Assembly: GCA_964489265.1 (NCBI GenBank)
Contig: CAZAXX010000001.1
Span: 1-64,000 of the forward strand
Reading direction: 5' to 3'
Origin: CAYRUP01 sp964489265
GTDB taxonomy: Bacteria > Pseudomonadota > Gammaproteobacteria > DSM-16500
Length of the DNA: 64,000 nucleotides
Shown: positions 1-9,896 of the stretch, one piece after another
Layout of the letters: each line of letters begins with the position of its first letter
Position numbering within the stretch: position 1 is the first letter of the stretch
Notes under the pieces: model-generated
What the model saw: the letters and a program-made list of their open reading frames with translations, nothing else
Database searches by the model: none
What the model was told of the DNA's origin: nothing
Position numbers and translations under genes: made by a program

Positions 1-933
1 TGACTTCAAACAACACTGCAAATCTTCACTCAACGAGCTCGAGCCGGTTGAAATAAGTGAAAAGAAATATTCAAGTTGACGAGTCAAAGGAGTGGGCGTT
101 TTTTTCCAGTCCACATCTGCTGAAAATTGGTTTTTATCAACAGCAATCATTCCAGGTTCGATAGAAAAATCCAGACTTATAGCGCCTGTATCCAGTTGAA
201 CAGTTAGCTTCCGCTTACGATGCGCGCCACAACGTTCTAACAACACGTTGCCATGGATATCGTCAATTGATGCACTGAGGCTAGCTTGATTGCCAGCCTG
301 ATCATGCGACAAACAATTGTTAATATTAATTTGTTGTGATCGAAAGACGACAGACAATATAGTCCAAATATGCGACATCACATCCTGAACAATATTAATG
401 GCTGCGTCATGTCTTTTAACTTGGCCATAACGCACTTCGTTTGTTGAATCCATCCATTCCAGACTGAAGCTTCTTGGGACACCTCTAGCAAAAATTTCAT
501 TAGAAAAATTTTTCAGGTAAGAACAGAATCGATAACTTAAACCAGGAACTATGCAAACATTATTTTGCGAAACTTCTTCAATTAAAATTTGCATTTCGGA
601 AAGCGACTGCACAATCGGTTTCTCAATCAGTACGTGAATGCCTCGCTTAATAAGTGAGTGCGCTGTTTCAAAATGCTGTTTCGCTGCGTTCACAACAATG
701 GCAGCTTGAATATTATAATTAGCAGGCGCCTCACTCAATGTGGGCATAAGCTCAAATCGGATAGATGAGGTTGCTGCTAATTCAGCAATTTTTAATTGAA
801 CTTGAGCGGCATTCATTTTCGAGATCACAATCACACGATCGAAAGGTAATTGCATATTTGCAAGAATAGAAATGATCAGTTGTCCCCATCTACTTCCGCC
901 TATGACGGCTAAAACGGATTCAGGACGATGCAT
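1..933 (-). CDS. Gfo/Idh/MocA-family NAD(P)-dependent oxidoreductase, partial (3' end beyond window)
   Basis: Reading the minus strand from the ATG at 933, 311 codons are open to the window edge with no stop. The N-terminus (SVLAVIGGSRWGQLIISIL) is a Rossmann start. The family's substrate-domain motif HVLIEKPI follows at about residue 110, with the catalytic-type Lys in EKP. Members oxidise or reduce sugars or their nucleotide derivatives. The ATG lies five bases after the stop of the upstream methyltransferase, so it is the last visible gene of the rfbF-rfbG operon and a candidate keto-sugar reductase. The substrate is inferred only from context. Confidence 0.8.
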   Translation of the reverse strand, partial: MHRPESVLAVIGGSRWGQLIISILANMQLPFDRVIVISKMNAAQVQLKIAELAATSSIRFELMPTLSEAPANYNIQAAIVVNAAKQHFETAHSLIKRGIHVLIEKPIVQSLSEMQILIEEVSQNNVCIVPGLSYRFCSYLKNFSNEIFARGVPRSFSLEWMDSTNEVRYGQVKRHDAAINIVQDVMSHIWTILSVVFRSQQININNCLSHDQAGNQASLSASIDDIHGNVLLERCGAHRKRKLTVQLDTGAISLDFSIEPGMIAVDKNQFSADVDWKKTPTPLTRQLEYFFSLISTGSSSLSEDLQCCLKS

Positions 934-938
934 GTTTT

Positions 939-1619
939 CTATACCTTGCCAATTGAATAGTATTGAGCACCCAATGGAACACGCCCCAAGACTTTATCAA
1001 GCCAGCGAAATAGAGGATGAGCAAAAGGAGTGAAAAGGATATTTCTATTTTTCACACTTGCAAATCCAGCTCTATTCATCATTTTTTTCAAACTGAAGCT
1101 AGTCAACAATACCGCATCTTCGTCAAGCACATTATTCGCCACGATATAACGTGTTAACGGATTATAAGGATTGTGTTCAAAGATTACGGCTATACCACCT
1201 GGTTTTAACACCCGTTTCATTTCAGCTAAAAACGCATTCCATTCCGGAGGAGGAACATGATGCATGACACAAATGGCAATTGCGACATCGAATTGTTGGG
1301 ATTCAAATGGAAGAACCTTACCATCGTGGCTGAGATAGCGTACTTCAGGATTTTCTGATCGAGCGAGTTCGAGCACTTCATCAGCAACTTCAATCCCTAC
1401 TATATCCAGACCCTTATTTTTAAGATGTTTATGAATTAAGCCATGTCCACAGCCAATATCCAATAGCTGAGGTTTCTGTACGTTTGGTAAATGCTGTTTA
1501 ATTATATCATTCAGAAAATCAGCTTTAACTTGCGTAAAAAAGTCATGTTCTTTGCCACTGAAGCGTAGTGAATCTTCTATTGTTTTCACATACGAGTTTT
1601 TGTGCTGATTAAAGTCCAT
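939..1619 (-). CDS. class I SAM-dependent methyltransferase (Methyltransf_11/25 type)
   Basis: The 226-residue protein has SAM motif I (LLDIGCGHGLIHKHL, about residues 47-61), the acidic motif II (VGIEVADE) and the DVAIAICVMHHVPP segment typical of small-molecule methyltransferases. The C-terminal 50 residues carry no recognised domain. It lies two bases downstream of the GT2 gene and five upstream of the oxidoreductase, so it is in the polysaccharide operon and probably methylates a sugar or a lipid-linked intermediate. The substrate cannot be told from sequence. Confidence 0.8.
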   Translation of the reverse strand: MDFNQHKNSYVKTIEDSLRFSGKEHDFFTQVKADFLNDIIKQHLPNVQKPQLLDIGCGHGLIHKHLKNKGLDIVGIEVADEVLELARSENPEVRYLSHDGKVLPFESQQFDVAIAICVMHHVPPPEWNAFLAEMKRVLKPGGIAVIFEHNPYNPLTRYIVANNVLDEDAVLLTSFSLKKMMNRAGFASVKNRNILFTPFAHPLFRWLDKVLGRVPLGAQYYSIGKV

Positions 1620-1621
1620 AT

Positions 1622-2635
1622 TTAATTCTTCCCATGGTGTGACATTACATTGTCATTATTAAAATTTAAGGCGTCCGAGATAATAACAAGAGGCCGACTG
1701 CGTAGCTGTGTATATATTCTTCCAACATATTCGCCAATAATTCCCAACAACACTGCATTTAAACTAATACCAAATAGAATTAAAATAGTTGTTGTTGTAA
1801 AACCCGCAGGAATAGTCGTATGAGAAAAAAGACGCAATATTAGATATATAAACATCATGACGGATGTTAGTACTGCGATGGTCGTGCCCAAGTACGTTCC
1901 CATTCGTAATGGCGTAGTTGAGCACGCATAAACTCCTTCTGATGCCAATCTAACTAATTGTCTAAAAGGAAATTTACTTTTACCATATTCACGTTTATTT
2001 CGTTGATAGTGAACACCGATTTGGTTACGTGCAAATTCAGAGATAAGACCTCGAACATACGGTTGCGCATCATTAATGTTATGTAAATGATTCAAGACCG
2101 ATCTATCTACTAATCTAAAATCACCTGCGTCAACTTTATGTGAAGTCGAATCTGAAATTCGATCTAATATTTTGTAATATAAGCGTCTAAGATAAATCAT
2201 ATAAAGCGGTTCGATACGTTGCGAACGAATCCCAATCACAACATCATGACCGGCTCGCCACAATCGAATAAAATCACTAAAAACAGAAGGCGGATCTTCT
2301 AAATCGCAGTCAATTTGAATCGCTGCATCGCCTTTGGCATAGCGATAACCTGTCAAAATGGAGCGCTGAAAACCAAAATTACGGACAAATCGCAAGACTT
2401 TAACGCGGGAGTCTTGTGAAGCAATTTGGCTTAATTTTTCGAAAGAACGATCTAGGCTGGCATTGTCAGTAAAAATAATTTCATAATCAAGATCAGTATG
2501 CTTTTTAAATTCATCAACAATCGCATGATACGCTCTATCAATATTTTCTTCTTCATTGTAAACAGGAATGATGACAGAGATTAATTTCTTTGGCAGATTC
2601 AGTTCGCTTGGCTTCACTACTAAATTTCCTTCCAA
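1622..2635 (-). CDS. family 2 glycosyltransferase, polyprenyl-phosphate type (GtrB/DPM1-like)
   Basis: GT-A fold start (LISVIIPVYNEEENI), the DNAS motif and a DxD-like QIDCDLEDPP are followed by two C-terminal membrane helices. This is the layout of enzymes that charge undecaprenyl phosphate with a sugar, or of related transferases. Start choice: a TTG at 2635 lies six bases after a strong GGAGGAG. A TTG at 2650 has no such site, and a GTG at 2617 after GAAGGA is also possible. It sits between the C-methyltransferase and the methyltransferase, and likely transfers or lipid-links the sugar made by the genes upstream. Confidence 0.85.
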   Translation of the reverse strand: MEGNLVVKPSELNLPKKLISVIIPVYNEEENIDRAYHAIVDEFKKHTDLDYEIIFTDNASLDRSFEKLSQIASQDSRVKVLRFVRNFGFQRSILTGYRYAKGDAAIQIDCDLEDPPSVFSDFIRLWRAGHDVVIGIRSQRIEPLYMIYLRRLYYKILDRISDSTSHKVDAGDFRLVDRSVLNHLHNINDAQPYVRGLISEFARNQIGVHYQRNKREYGKSKFPFRQLVRLASEGVYACSTTPLRMGTYLGTTIAVLTSVMMFIYLILRLFSHTTIPAGFTTTTILILFGISLNAVLLGIIGEYVGRIYTQLRSRPLVIISDALNFNNDNVMSHHGKN

Positions 2636-2656
2636 GGTAAGCTCCTCCAATAATGA

Positions 2657-3883
2657 TTAGAAATCATCTGCACTCAATACATCAATCACTTTACCATGAT
2701 ATCCATTCTTAGATAGATACGCTTTTATTTCATCAGATATGTGCCAGGAAAAATTTATAATATCTTCTTCTTTTTTATCACTAGCAAAAAGTTCATCATC
2801 TGAAAGAATGGGGATGCGTGTTCCTGGTATGTAATGACCAATCTTCATTGAGCCAGGTTTTTCAAAAACCGCTGAGATAATACTTTCATCTATTCCAAGC
2901 ATTTTTATGAGAATAGCGGCACGCCCAGGAAAAGCTTTACCACGTATTTTTTTATTTGGTTCAGTGATAGATTTCAACAATTCACTTTTATTCTCTTTCC
3001 ATTTTTGAATTTTTCTTCGCATTTCTGCAAATTTTTTCAAATAATGCTTTTCTTCAGCCAGTATTTTTTCATGCTGATTTGCTGCACCAGACGCTAATGT
3101 TTTTCCCATGAATACACGAATATTTCCACCATAACGCGCGGGAAATTCGACATCTTGTAATGTTAAACCGATACTCTTGGCGATATGTAAAAATGAAGTA
3201 TAACTGTAAGTTCTTGGATGCTCATGATAAAAAGTATCAAATTGATTACGCTCAAATACAGATCCAAGATAATGATTTTCGATCACAATCATTAAATTTG
3301 CTGAGGCTAATACTTTCAACGCATTAATCACAGCGGGTAAATTTTCAATGTGCGCAAAAACATTAGTAAAAGTGATGATATCTGGCTTTCCATGATCTTT
3401 TAAAATTTCGCGCGCGATATCTTCGGATAGAAATGCATTATAAACAGCATGCCCATTTTTCTTTGCATCGCTTGCCGCACCTGTTGGTTCAACACCGATA
3501 GTGATGCAGCCTTTATTTTTAAAAAAATTAAGTAAACTGCCATCATTACAACCAATATCCAACACTTTTTTACCTTGCAATGAACCATAACGTTCTTCGC
3601 ATGCATCGACCAATTTCGACATGCCATTTAATACGTCCGCTGTAAATCTAGCGCGATAATGATATGTAGATGGAAATAATGTTTGCTTAGGAACTTGGAA
3701 CCGCTGATGTGCAGTGGCACAATTTTCACAATATAAAATTTCAATAGGGTATTCGTGGCAAATTCTATCATCACCCACGGGTACCAAATCATCACACATT
3801 GGGTGCAACCCAAGATCGAGTACCGAAACAAGTTCATTGGTCCCGCATACTTCGCACGATTCAATTTCGAACGTATTATTCAT
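2657..3883 (-). CDS. sugar C-methyltransferase, NDP-hexose type (zinc-binding N-domain, SAM domain, C-terminal domain)
   Basis: The 408-residue protein shows the three-part layout of NDP-hexose C-methyltransferases such as TylCIII. A zinc-ligand N-domain has C10-x2-C13 and C52-x2-C55. The SAM domain contains VLDIGCNDGSLL from residue 107. The YHEHPRTYSY segment corresponds to the family's catalytic HEH region, and a C-terminal Methyltransf_14-like part follows. The longer ORF starts at 3934 inside rfbG, but the ATG at 3883 has AAGGA nine bases upstream and starts directly before the zinc motif, so I use it. Placed after rfbF and rfbG, it most likely adds a methyl to CDP-4-keto-6-deoxyglucose, giving a branched sugar. 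Confidence 0.85.
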   Translation of the reverse strand: MNNTFEIESCEVCGTNELVSVLDLGLHPMCDDLVPVGDDRICHEYPIEILYCENCATAHQRFQVPKQTLFPSTYHYRARFTADVLNGMSKLVDACEERYGSLQGKKVLDIGCNDGSLLNFFKNKGCITIGVEPTGAASDAKKNGHAVYNAFLSEDIAREILKDHGKPDIITFTNVFAHIENLPAVINALKVLASANLMIVIENHYLGSVFERNQFDTFYHEHPRTYSYTSFLHIAKSIGLTLQDVEFPARYGGNIRVFMGKTLASGAANQHEKILAEEKHYLKKFAEMRRKIQKWKENKSELLKSITEPNKKIRGKAFPGRAAILIKMLGIDESIISAVFEKPGSMKIGHYIPGTRIPILSDDELFASDKKEEDIINFSWHISDEIKAYLSKNGYHGKVIDVLSADDF

Positions 3884-3914
3884 GATTAACAATCCTTTTA
3901 TTACAAATTCAATT

Positions 3915-4979
3915 TTATGATCCTTGGTACGCACTAATTTGGCTATACATCATATTCCGAATATCAGCTTTATTATAGTAAGCCTTATACCACTCAATTG
4001 TTGAGAGAAGTGCTGTTTCTATCGACCAGCGTGGTTGCCATTGTAACTTAGATAGTGCCTTGCTGATGTCTAATTTCAGATAATGTGCCTCATGCAGTTT
4101 TACATGTGCAGCATCTAATTCCCAACTAGCGCCATCCCCCCACTGTTTTGTCAAATAATCAGCAATCCATTCAACTGGTTTTGCGTCATTATCTTTGCAA
4201 CCAAAATTCCAGCCTCCAGTAAATACATTACCTTCGTGCCACAAACGTTCGGCTAGTAACAGATAACCAGAAAGTGGTTCTAAAACATGTTGCCAGGGAC
4301 GAATAGCGTGAGGGTTGCGTATTCTAAGAGGTTGTCTTGCCAGCAGGGCGCGGAAAAAATCAGGAATTAATCGATCAAGAGCCCAATCACCACCGCCGAT
4401 TACATTACCAGCTCGAACGGAAGCAACAAAAAGTGGTTGTGCGTTGTCTGATTCAAAGTAAGATCGGCGATAAGCTGTAGTAACAATTTCCGCGCATCCT
4501 TTGCTACTGCTATAAGGATCATGCCCACCCATCGGTTCATTTTCTTTGTAGCCAGCATTTCGCTCAACATTCTCGTAACATTTATCGCTCGTCACAATAA
4601 TAGCCACACGAGCACAATTTACCTGGCGAAGTGCCTCAAGCAAATTGATCGTACCCATTATGTTAGTAGAATAAGTTTCAATTGGATTGGCATAAGAATA
4701 GCGAACTAACGATTGAGCTGCTAAATGAAAGATAATTTCGGGTTTTTCTTTAGTAATGATAGCATGCAGCGCATCAAAATTACGAATATCACCTTCATAA
4801 GAAGTGACAATCTCTTTTAATTGCACTAATTCGAATAAGTTGGGATGAGTCGCTGCTGGCAATGAAAACCCAATGACTTTCGCGCCCATTGAGTGTAACC
4901 AAAAAGCTAACCAACTTCCTTTGAAGCCTGTGTGTCCTGTGATAAGAACTTTTTTATTTTTCCAAAATGCTGTTTCCAT
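3915..4979 (-). CDS. rfbG: CDP-glucose 4,6-dehydratase
   Basis: The 354-residue extended short-chain dehydrogenase has the RfbG-type nucleotide loop TGHTGFKGSWLAFWL and the YSSSK catalytic Tyr-Lys motif. FKGSWL separates it from dTDP- or GDP-sugar dehydratases. It turns CDP-glucose into CDP-4-keto-6-deoxyglucose in the cytoplasm. Its ATG overlaps the rfbF stop as TAATG, so the two are translationally coupled. Full length, all key residues seen. Confidence 0.95.
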   Translation of the reverse strand: METAFWKNKKVLITGHTGFKGSWLAFWLHSMGAKVIGFSLPAATHPNLFELVQLKEIVTSYEGDIRNFDALHAIITKEKPEIIFHLAAQSLVRYSYANPIETYSTNIMGTINLLEALRQVNCARVAIIVTSDKCYENVERNAGYKENEPMGGHDPYSSSKGCAEIVTTAYRRSYFESDNAQPLFVASVRAGNVIGGGDWALDRLIPDFFRALLARQPLRIRNPHAIRPWQHVLEPLSGYLLLAERLWHEGNVFTGGWNFGCKDNDAKPVEWIADYLTKQWGDGASWELDAAHVKLHEAHYLKLDISKALSKLQWQPRWSIETALLSTIEWYKAYYNKADIRNMMYSQISAYQGS

Positions 4980-5746
4980 TACCAGAGCTTCCAGGGTGCT
5001 TTGCCAGATGCCCAGATTTCTTCGAGATAATTTTTATCGCGTAATGTATCCATGGCATGCCAAAAATCGTTATGTTGAAAAGCACCCATACGATTTTCTT
5101 CTGCAAGTCGTTCTAACGGTTCACGTTCCCAAACAGTATCGTCACCATCAATATAATCGATGACTTTAGGTGATAAAATGAAAAATCCACCATTCGCCCA
5201 ACCACTACCACCAAAAGGTTTTTCTTTAAAGCTGGTGATTTTATCTCCTTCTACGTCGATCGCACCAAAACGCGCAGGCGGTCTTATCGCTGTCAATGTG
5301 GCTAAATTTTTTTGCGTCTTATGGAGTTGAATAAGTTTGTTAATATCAACATTCGATAATCCATCGCCATAAGTAAAACAAAAATCTTCATCGGTTAAAT
5401 GGGAGGCAACGCGTTTAAGACGTCCACCTGTCATGGTATTCTCGCCTGTTTCAACTAAGGTAACACTCCAGGGTTCAGCATAATTTTGATGAATTTGCGT
5501 AGCATTATTTTTCATGTCAATCGTCACATCTGACATGTGTAAAAAATAATTTACAAAATATTCCTTGATCGCATAACCTTTGTATCCCAAGCAGATCACG
5601 AATTCATTAATACCGTAGCTAGAGTAGATCTTCATGATATGCCAGAGGATGGGTTTACCGCCTATCTCGATCATTGGTTTTGGCTTAACTGCAGTTTCTT
5701 CGCTTATACGTGTACCAAAGCCACCTGCCAAAATAACTGCTTTCAT
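4979..5746 (-). CDS. rfbF: glucose-1-phosphate cytidylyltransferase
   Basis: The 255-residue protein begins MKAVILAGGFGTRISEET, the nucleotidyltransferase signature, followed by KPKPMIEIGGKPILWHIM, which is specific to RfbF. It makes CDP-glucose from CTP and glucose 1-phosphate, the first step of the CDP-6-deoxyhexose route. AAGGAG lies five bases before the ATG. It is first in the operon that continues to the left edge. The 32 bases before it separate it from a large membrane protein gene on the same strand. Confidence 0.95.
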   Translation of the reverse strand: MKAVILAGGFGTRISEETAVKPKPMIEIGGKPILWHIMKIYSSYGINEFVICLGYKGYAIKEYFVNYFLHMSDVTIDMKNNATQIHQNYAEPWSVTLVETGENTMTGGRLKRVASHLTDEDFCFTYGDGLSNVDINKLIQLHKTQKNLATLTAIRPPARFGAIDVEGDKITSFKEKPFGGSGWANGGFFILSPKVIDYIDGDDTVWEREPLERLAEENRMGAFQHNDFWHAMDTLRDKNYLEEIWASGKAPWKLW

Positions 5747-5778
5747 ATTGCTCCTTAAATTCTTAGATCTAGATTCAA

Positions 5779-7950
5779 TTAAACTTGGTTAGAGGCCGCA
5801 AAACTAGCGGCACGAGTCGATTGAAATACAATAAAAGTAGTTTGATTTATTTTTACTTCAGTGGTTTTCACTCCTTGAATTTTATTTATTAACTGGTTTA
5901 AATTACGCTTTAATTGAATTTTATTTATTAACTGGTTTAAATCAGGAGGGAATGAAGTATCGTCAATCAAACTAGCATCCACTAACAAATAATGATTTAA
6001 AAAATTATCCCCTCGATTAAGGACTCTTGCTACTGCTCTTGGATTGATAAATGTTTCCTCAAAGGTATTTATGAGTAAAGCATTATGCGATTTCGTGCAG
6101 GCATAAAAATTAATAAGAATGTTGTCATTAAGACTTATTACAGCAATGCTATTATTTTCGATATATTTTTTTAATGGATCATAATCGGCAGGACAGGTAA
6201 GATTTGCAGTTTTATAATTTACGTCATAATCCATCATTTGATTATTCTTTCCCAAAAAAGCAAGAAATGATTCTTTGATTAAAGGTATATTTTTTTGTCC
6301 AATTAAATTAATTTCAACTGCGGTATATAATACATTATTAACCATGAAAAAAAAGGTCATCGATATGACCAATACCAACTGTTTAATAAACGTAGAACGT
6401 AAATTTAAATTTAAGATTAAATAAATACTCAGTAAAACAAAGGGAATAGAAACATTTAATAGATTGGAGGGATGTGCGCGACCTCCAAAATAGGTAAAGA
6501 TGGCGATGCCATAAATTGTTAGTGCAATAATAATTTTGTTAGAAATACTGCCTGAAATAATTCGAATTAAAACATAGCCATAAACTAACGGATATAGCCA
6601 CCATACACTGGTATTATATCCCAATGAGATTTGACCAAATCCATTCGCGTATAACATAGCATATTCATAGTATCGTGATAGAGGTGGCCATTCACCTTGG
6701 AGTGCAAATGGTAAAAGATAAAGTGAAATGACGATAACTAGAAAGATTGAAAATATCGGCAAAAATTTCCGCAAATTTTTATTCATGTATTCAGCAAAGA
6801 ATACTGCTGGCAGTATGTAAATAGCACACTCAAAAGACCAAATAAAGGCGATAGAACTTAACAAAGCAGTGAGAATGGTCACATTTCTGTTTGAAAGTAA
6901 TTTATTTTCGAGGGCATAACAAAAAAGAATTAAATAAATAAACCCTAAACGCAAAGAACCTATGGAAGGGGCCATATAATATGACCAACCATTCACGCTA
7001 TAGAAGGTATAAAATAGGACGGTTAATAGAGCTAAAAATGCAATTTTCCTTGATTGATAAATAGAAACTCCGATGAAATAAATCAAGAGAAATTCCATAA
7101 ATGAAAGCGTTTTAATTAACAATTGCATATTTTTTAAAGAGATTACTCCCTTTAATAAGAAATAAAGAGTTAAAAACGTCGTTAAGCCAGCGCCATATTG
7201 AGCATCTAGCACAAGCGGATGAAAATGCCCATAGATGCTTTCAATGACAGGTCCTAAGAAGAACCCATAATGCGTAATATCAGTGCCCGCCATGGACCAG
7301 AAAGTTACAACAAACAAAAAGATTGGCAACAGCCAAATAAGATAGCCATATTTTAAATTAATAAATCTTAAACATAAAAAAAACGAAACAAAAACGCCTA
7401 AGATCCATGGCCATGATGATTTTATTGTAAAAATGGGAGCAGAAGAAAAATATAAAAGTGTAGCGATTGAAACACCCACGGAGACTAATAATAATGGATT
7501 AAACCATTTATTATAAAATGATTTCTGTTCTGAATGAACATTTTCTAAATCATTAATAAAAAACACAGCACCGATTAAAACCAATGAAAATACACTTAGA
7601 TAGCGTATCAATTCAAAAGGTATTAATGAGTAAAGCGTAACAGCAACAGGGTAGAAGAAGAGTAGATAAAACTGATACTTTGGATAATTTCTGCGGAAAA
7701 AATCAGGAAAATATCTTCCTAGCATAGAGATTAATACACAAAGCCCCATGACTAGACCGTATAATTTTAACTCATATACTTTGGGAACAAACCAAAGAGG
7801 CTTAGCAAAAAATTTACTGACAAGAAAATTAATCAGAGGTATTGCCGTTAGGATAAGTATGAGTAAATTAGACCAAAGGAAAAAACAATTTTTAATGATA
7901 TTGCTTCTGGCAGCTGAATTTAGCTGGTCATCACTAGCCATATCTGTCAT
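5779..7950 (-). CDS. large polytopic membrane protein, possible GT-C-type glycosyltransferase
   Basis: The 723-residue protein has many hydrophobic segments over roughly residues 20-560, then a soluble C-terminal part of about 170 residues. No catalytic motif can be named. The length, topology and position upstream of rfbF resemble polysaccharide-locus membrane proteins, including GT-C transferases and polymerases, but this is inference. ATG with AAAGGATT upstream. Near the C-terminus a 13-residue unit (LNQLINKIQ plus a linker) occurs twice in tandem, encoded by a direct DNA repeat. Confidence 0.7.
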   Translation of the reverse strand: MTDMASDDQLNSAARSNIIKNCFFLWSNLLILILTAIPLINFLVSKFFAKPLWFVPKVYELKLYGLVMGLCVLISMLGRYFPDFFRRNYPKYQFYLLFFYPVAVTLYSLIPFELIRYLSVFSLVLIGAVFFINDLENVHSEQKSFYNKWFNPLLLVSVGVSIATLLYFSSAPIFTIKSSWPWILGVFVSFFLCLRFINLKYGYLIWLLPIFLFVVTFWSMAGTDITHYGFFLGPVIESIYGHFHPLVLDAQYGAGLTTFLTLYFLLKGVISLKNMQLLIKTLSFMEFLLIYFIGVSIYQSRKIAFLALLTVLFYTFYSVNGWSYYMAPSIGSLRLGFIYLILFCYALENKLLSNRNVTILTALLSSIAFIWSFECAIYILPAVFFAEYMNKNLRKFLPIFSIFLVIVISLYLLPFALQGEWPPLSRYYEYAMLYANGFGQISLGYNTSVWWLYPLVYGYVLIRIISGSISNKIIIALTIYGIAIFTYFGGRAHPSNLLNVSIPFVLLSIYLILNLNLRSTFIKQLVLVISMTFFFMVNNVLYTAVEINLIGQKNIPLIKESFLAFLGKNNQMMDYDVNYKTANLTCPADYDPLKKYIENNSIAVISLNDNILINFYACTKSHNALLINTFEETFINPRAVARVLNRGDNFLNHYLLVDASLIDDTSFPPDLNQLINKIQLKRNLNQLINKIQGVKTTEVKINQTTFIVFQSTRAASFAASNQV
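5875..5942. repeat. 39-bp-period tandem duplication inside the large membrane protein gene
   Basis: Two identical 29-bp stretches begin at 5875 and 5914, a period of 39 bp. In the reading frame this duplicates LNQLINKIQ plus a four-residue linker. The identity at DNA level suggests a recent slippage duplication. The frame is kept. Confidence 0.85.
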
Positions 7951-8217
7951 CGTAAATCCTTTTAATTAGCCAACTCTTATAAATTTCACCGCAACTTATA
8001 TAAAATACTAAACCGTGTCAATATTACATTGATTTGGTGTGCTAATAATCAACAGCTGCCTTGGCCACTAATTGGTCGATGAATGATTCACCGATGTACC
8101 TCAACGCCGAGCTTTCAGAAAACCAAAAAATTCTCCTAATGATGTTGGTTTATAGAATTCATTTGCAGTAAAAAAGTTAATTAATTAGGATGTCAGCACT
8201 ATTTAAATGGAGTGACC

Positions 8218-9846
8218 ATGAGCGAAATAAAAAAGCCGGTTATGTTATTAATTTTATTTTCATTAGGATATGTTATTTTTTTTCATGTGTCACAACACCT
8301 ACATTTGGGTTTTGGCTATCGAATATGGGCACTAGGTGAAGAGAGAATTTGGCTGAATTTAATTCAAAAATTCCCTACTGCAGACATGGTCAGAAATTTT
8401 TGGCGCTTAGATTATCGTAATCCCCTTGCACCTTGGATTTGGCATTTTCTTTCACCTTTTATTTTAAGTACCGACTGGGCGTTCTTTTATTTAGGTTTAC
8501 TCGTTAATCCTATATTAGGGATCACTTCATTATTATTATTAAATACACTAAATAAAACCAAAACAACATTTTATACGTTTAGTATTGCTTTATTAATTGT
8601 TGCTTGGAATTTCTTTTATAAATTCGATAATGCAGCATTGTCTGCCTATGTTGCACTTGATTGCACTTTACTTTCTTTATATTTTTATTGCCGACATGTC
8701 GATAATAATCGCGCCAATAGTTTTAATATTCTAATGTCAATCTTGTTATATTTTATAGCCTTCACTACTTACTTCCCCCAATCTGGCGGTATTGTCGGGA
8801 TATTTTTTATAAGTATTTTTAGAACACCAGGGAACCTCAAAAATAAAATTATCAAAACACTTACAGACGTTTCTTTCTTTTTTGCTTTTTTTGTTCTTTA
8901 TTACATGATTTGGTTTGAAATGGCACAAATGGATTTCAATTCTTTTTATTTTTTGGATATCCAGAAAACGATTAAAGCATTTTTTTTAAGTATTTATAAA
9001 ATCATTTTTCCCCCTTCGCTTTTAGCTTTTTATACTCTTCAAAAGAATGATTGGGGTATTAACAAAATAGCAATAATTTTTGGATTTTCTTGGCTGGTTT
9101 TCCTATTATTTTTCACTCTTGCTACTCATAAAAATAAAGTAAGCATCAATAAATTTAGTAATTATGCTTGGACTGCTGTAGTTTTGTTAGCAATTTCATT
9201 ACCAACTATAATGATTGAATCATGTAGTGACACTTATCTGCCTGGGTATCGATCTTTTCTTTTGCAACAAGTCTTTCAGCCTATGCTATACGTCACTTTT
9301 ATTTTTTTTGTAACGCAATTTTTAGCGAGAAATTTTTTTCAGAAGCTACTAGTGATCTTATCAGTTTCAAGCATAGGGGCTTTTGCAATAACAACATCGC
9401 TTTATTATAATTATTATTTATTTCAAAACTCGTACTATCAAATAAAACTAATCGAATTATTAAAAAAATTACCTCTTCCACAAGACCAATCATTTAATTT
9501 TTTAGTCAAAGTCAATAGAGGAAAAAATGGCCACATAGGCACAGAGAATTGGTCAAGAAATTATTCTAATACTATTTTCAAAAATAATTCTTTTATCCGT
9601 TTATTTACTAATTCTGCACAGCCAGCTGGAGATTATTATCTAGGCAAATGGCAAGTTATTTTTAAAGACGAAGGCGTGATCAATGCAGGATCTCTTGATG
9701 AAACAAATAAAATGTATAATTACAAAAATGTATTAATTGTAGTCTTCGATGGCAAACATTTAAGTGTGCCCAAAATAGTCGATAAAAACTTCTTTGATGG
9801 CATGCAAGTTGAATGGCATAGAACCAAACCTATTTATCAAAATTGA
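8218..9846 (+). CDS. polytopic membrane protein of the polysaccharide locus, function unknown
   Basis: The 542-residue protein has an N-terminal helix, about ten further hydrophobic segments to residue 400 and a soluble C-terminal tail of about 140 residues. No family motif is recognised. A GTG at 8212 precedes it, but the ATG at 8218 has GGAG five bases upstream and is preferred. It is transcribed away from the similarly built 723-residue protein across a 261-bp gap. Composition is very AT-rich. It could be a glycan polymerase, flippase or GT-C enzyme. Confidence 0.65.
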   Translation: MSEIKKPVMLLILFSLGYVIFFHVSQHLHLGFGYRIWALGEERIWLNLIQKFPTADMVRNFWRLDYRNPLAPWIWHFLSPFILSTDWAFFYLGLLVNPILGITSLLLLNTLNKTKTTFYTFSIALLIVAWNFFYKFDNAALSAYVALDCTLLSLYFYCRHVDNNRANSFNILMSILLYFIAFTTYFPQSGGIVGIFFISIFRTPGNLKNKIIKTLTDVSFFFAFFVLYYMIWFEMAQMDFNSFYFLDIQKTIKAFFLSIYKIIFPPSLLAFYTLQKNDWGINKIAIIFGFSWLVFLLFFTLATHKNKVSINKFSNYAWTAVVLLAISLPTIMIESCSDTYLPGYRSFLLQQVFQPMLYVTFIFFVTQFLARNFFQKLLVILSVSSIGAFAITTSLYYNYYLFQNSYYQIKLIELLKKLPLPQDQSFNFLVKVNRGKNGHIGTENWSRNYSNTIFKNNSFIRLFTNSAQPAGDYYLGKWQVIFKDEGVINAGSLDETNKMYNYKNVLIVVFDGKHLSVPKIVDKNFFDGMQVEWHRTKPIYQN

Positions 9847-9896
9847 TTCTCGTAATCACTAGGGCGGTTTAACAATGCAACAATCAGAATACAGAT

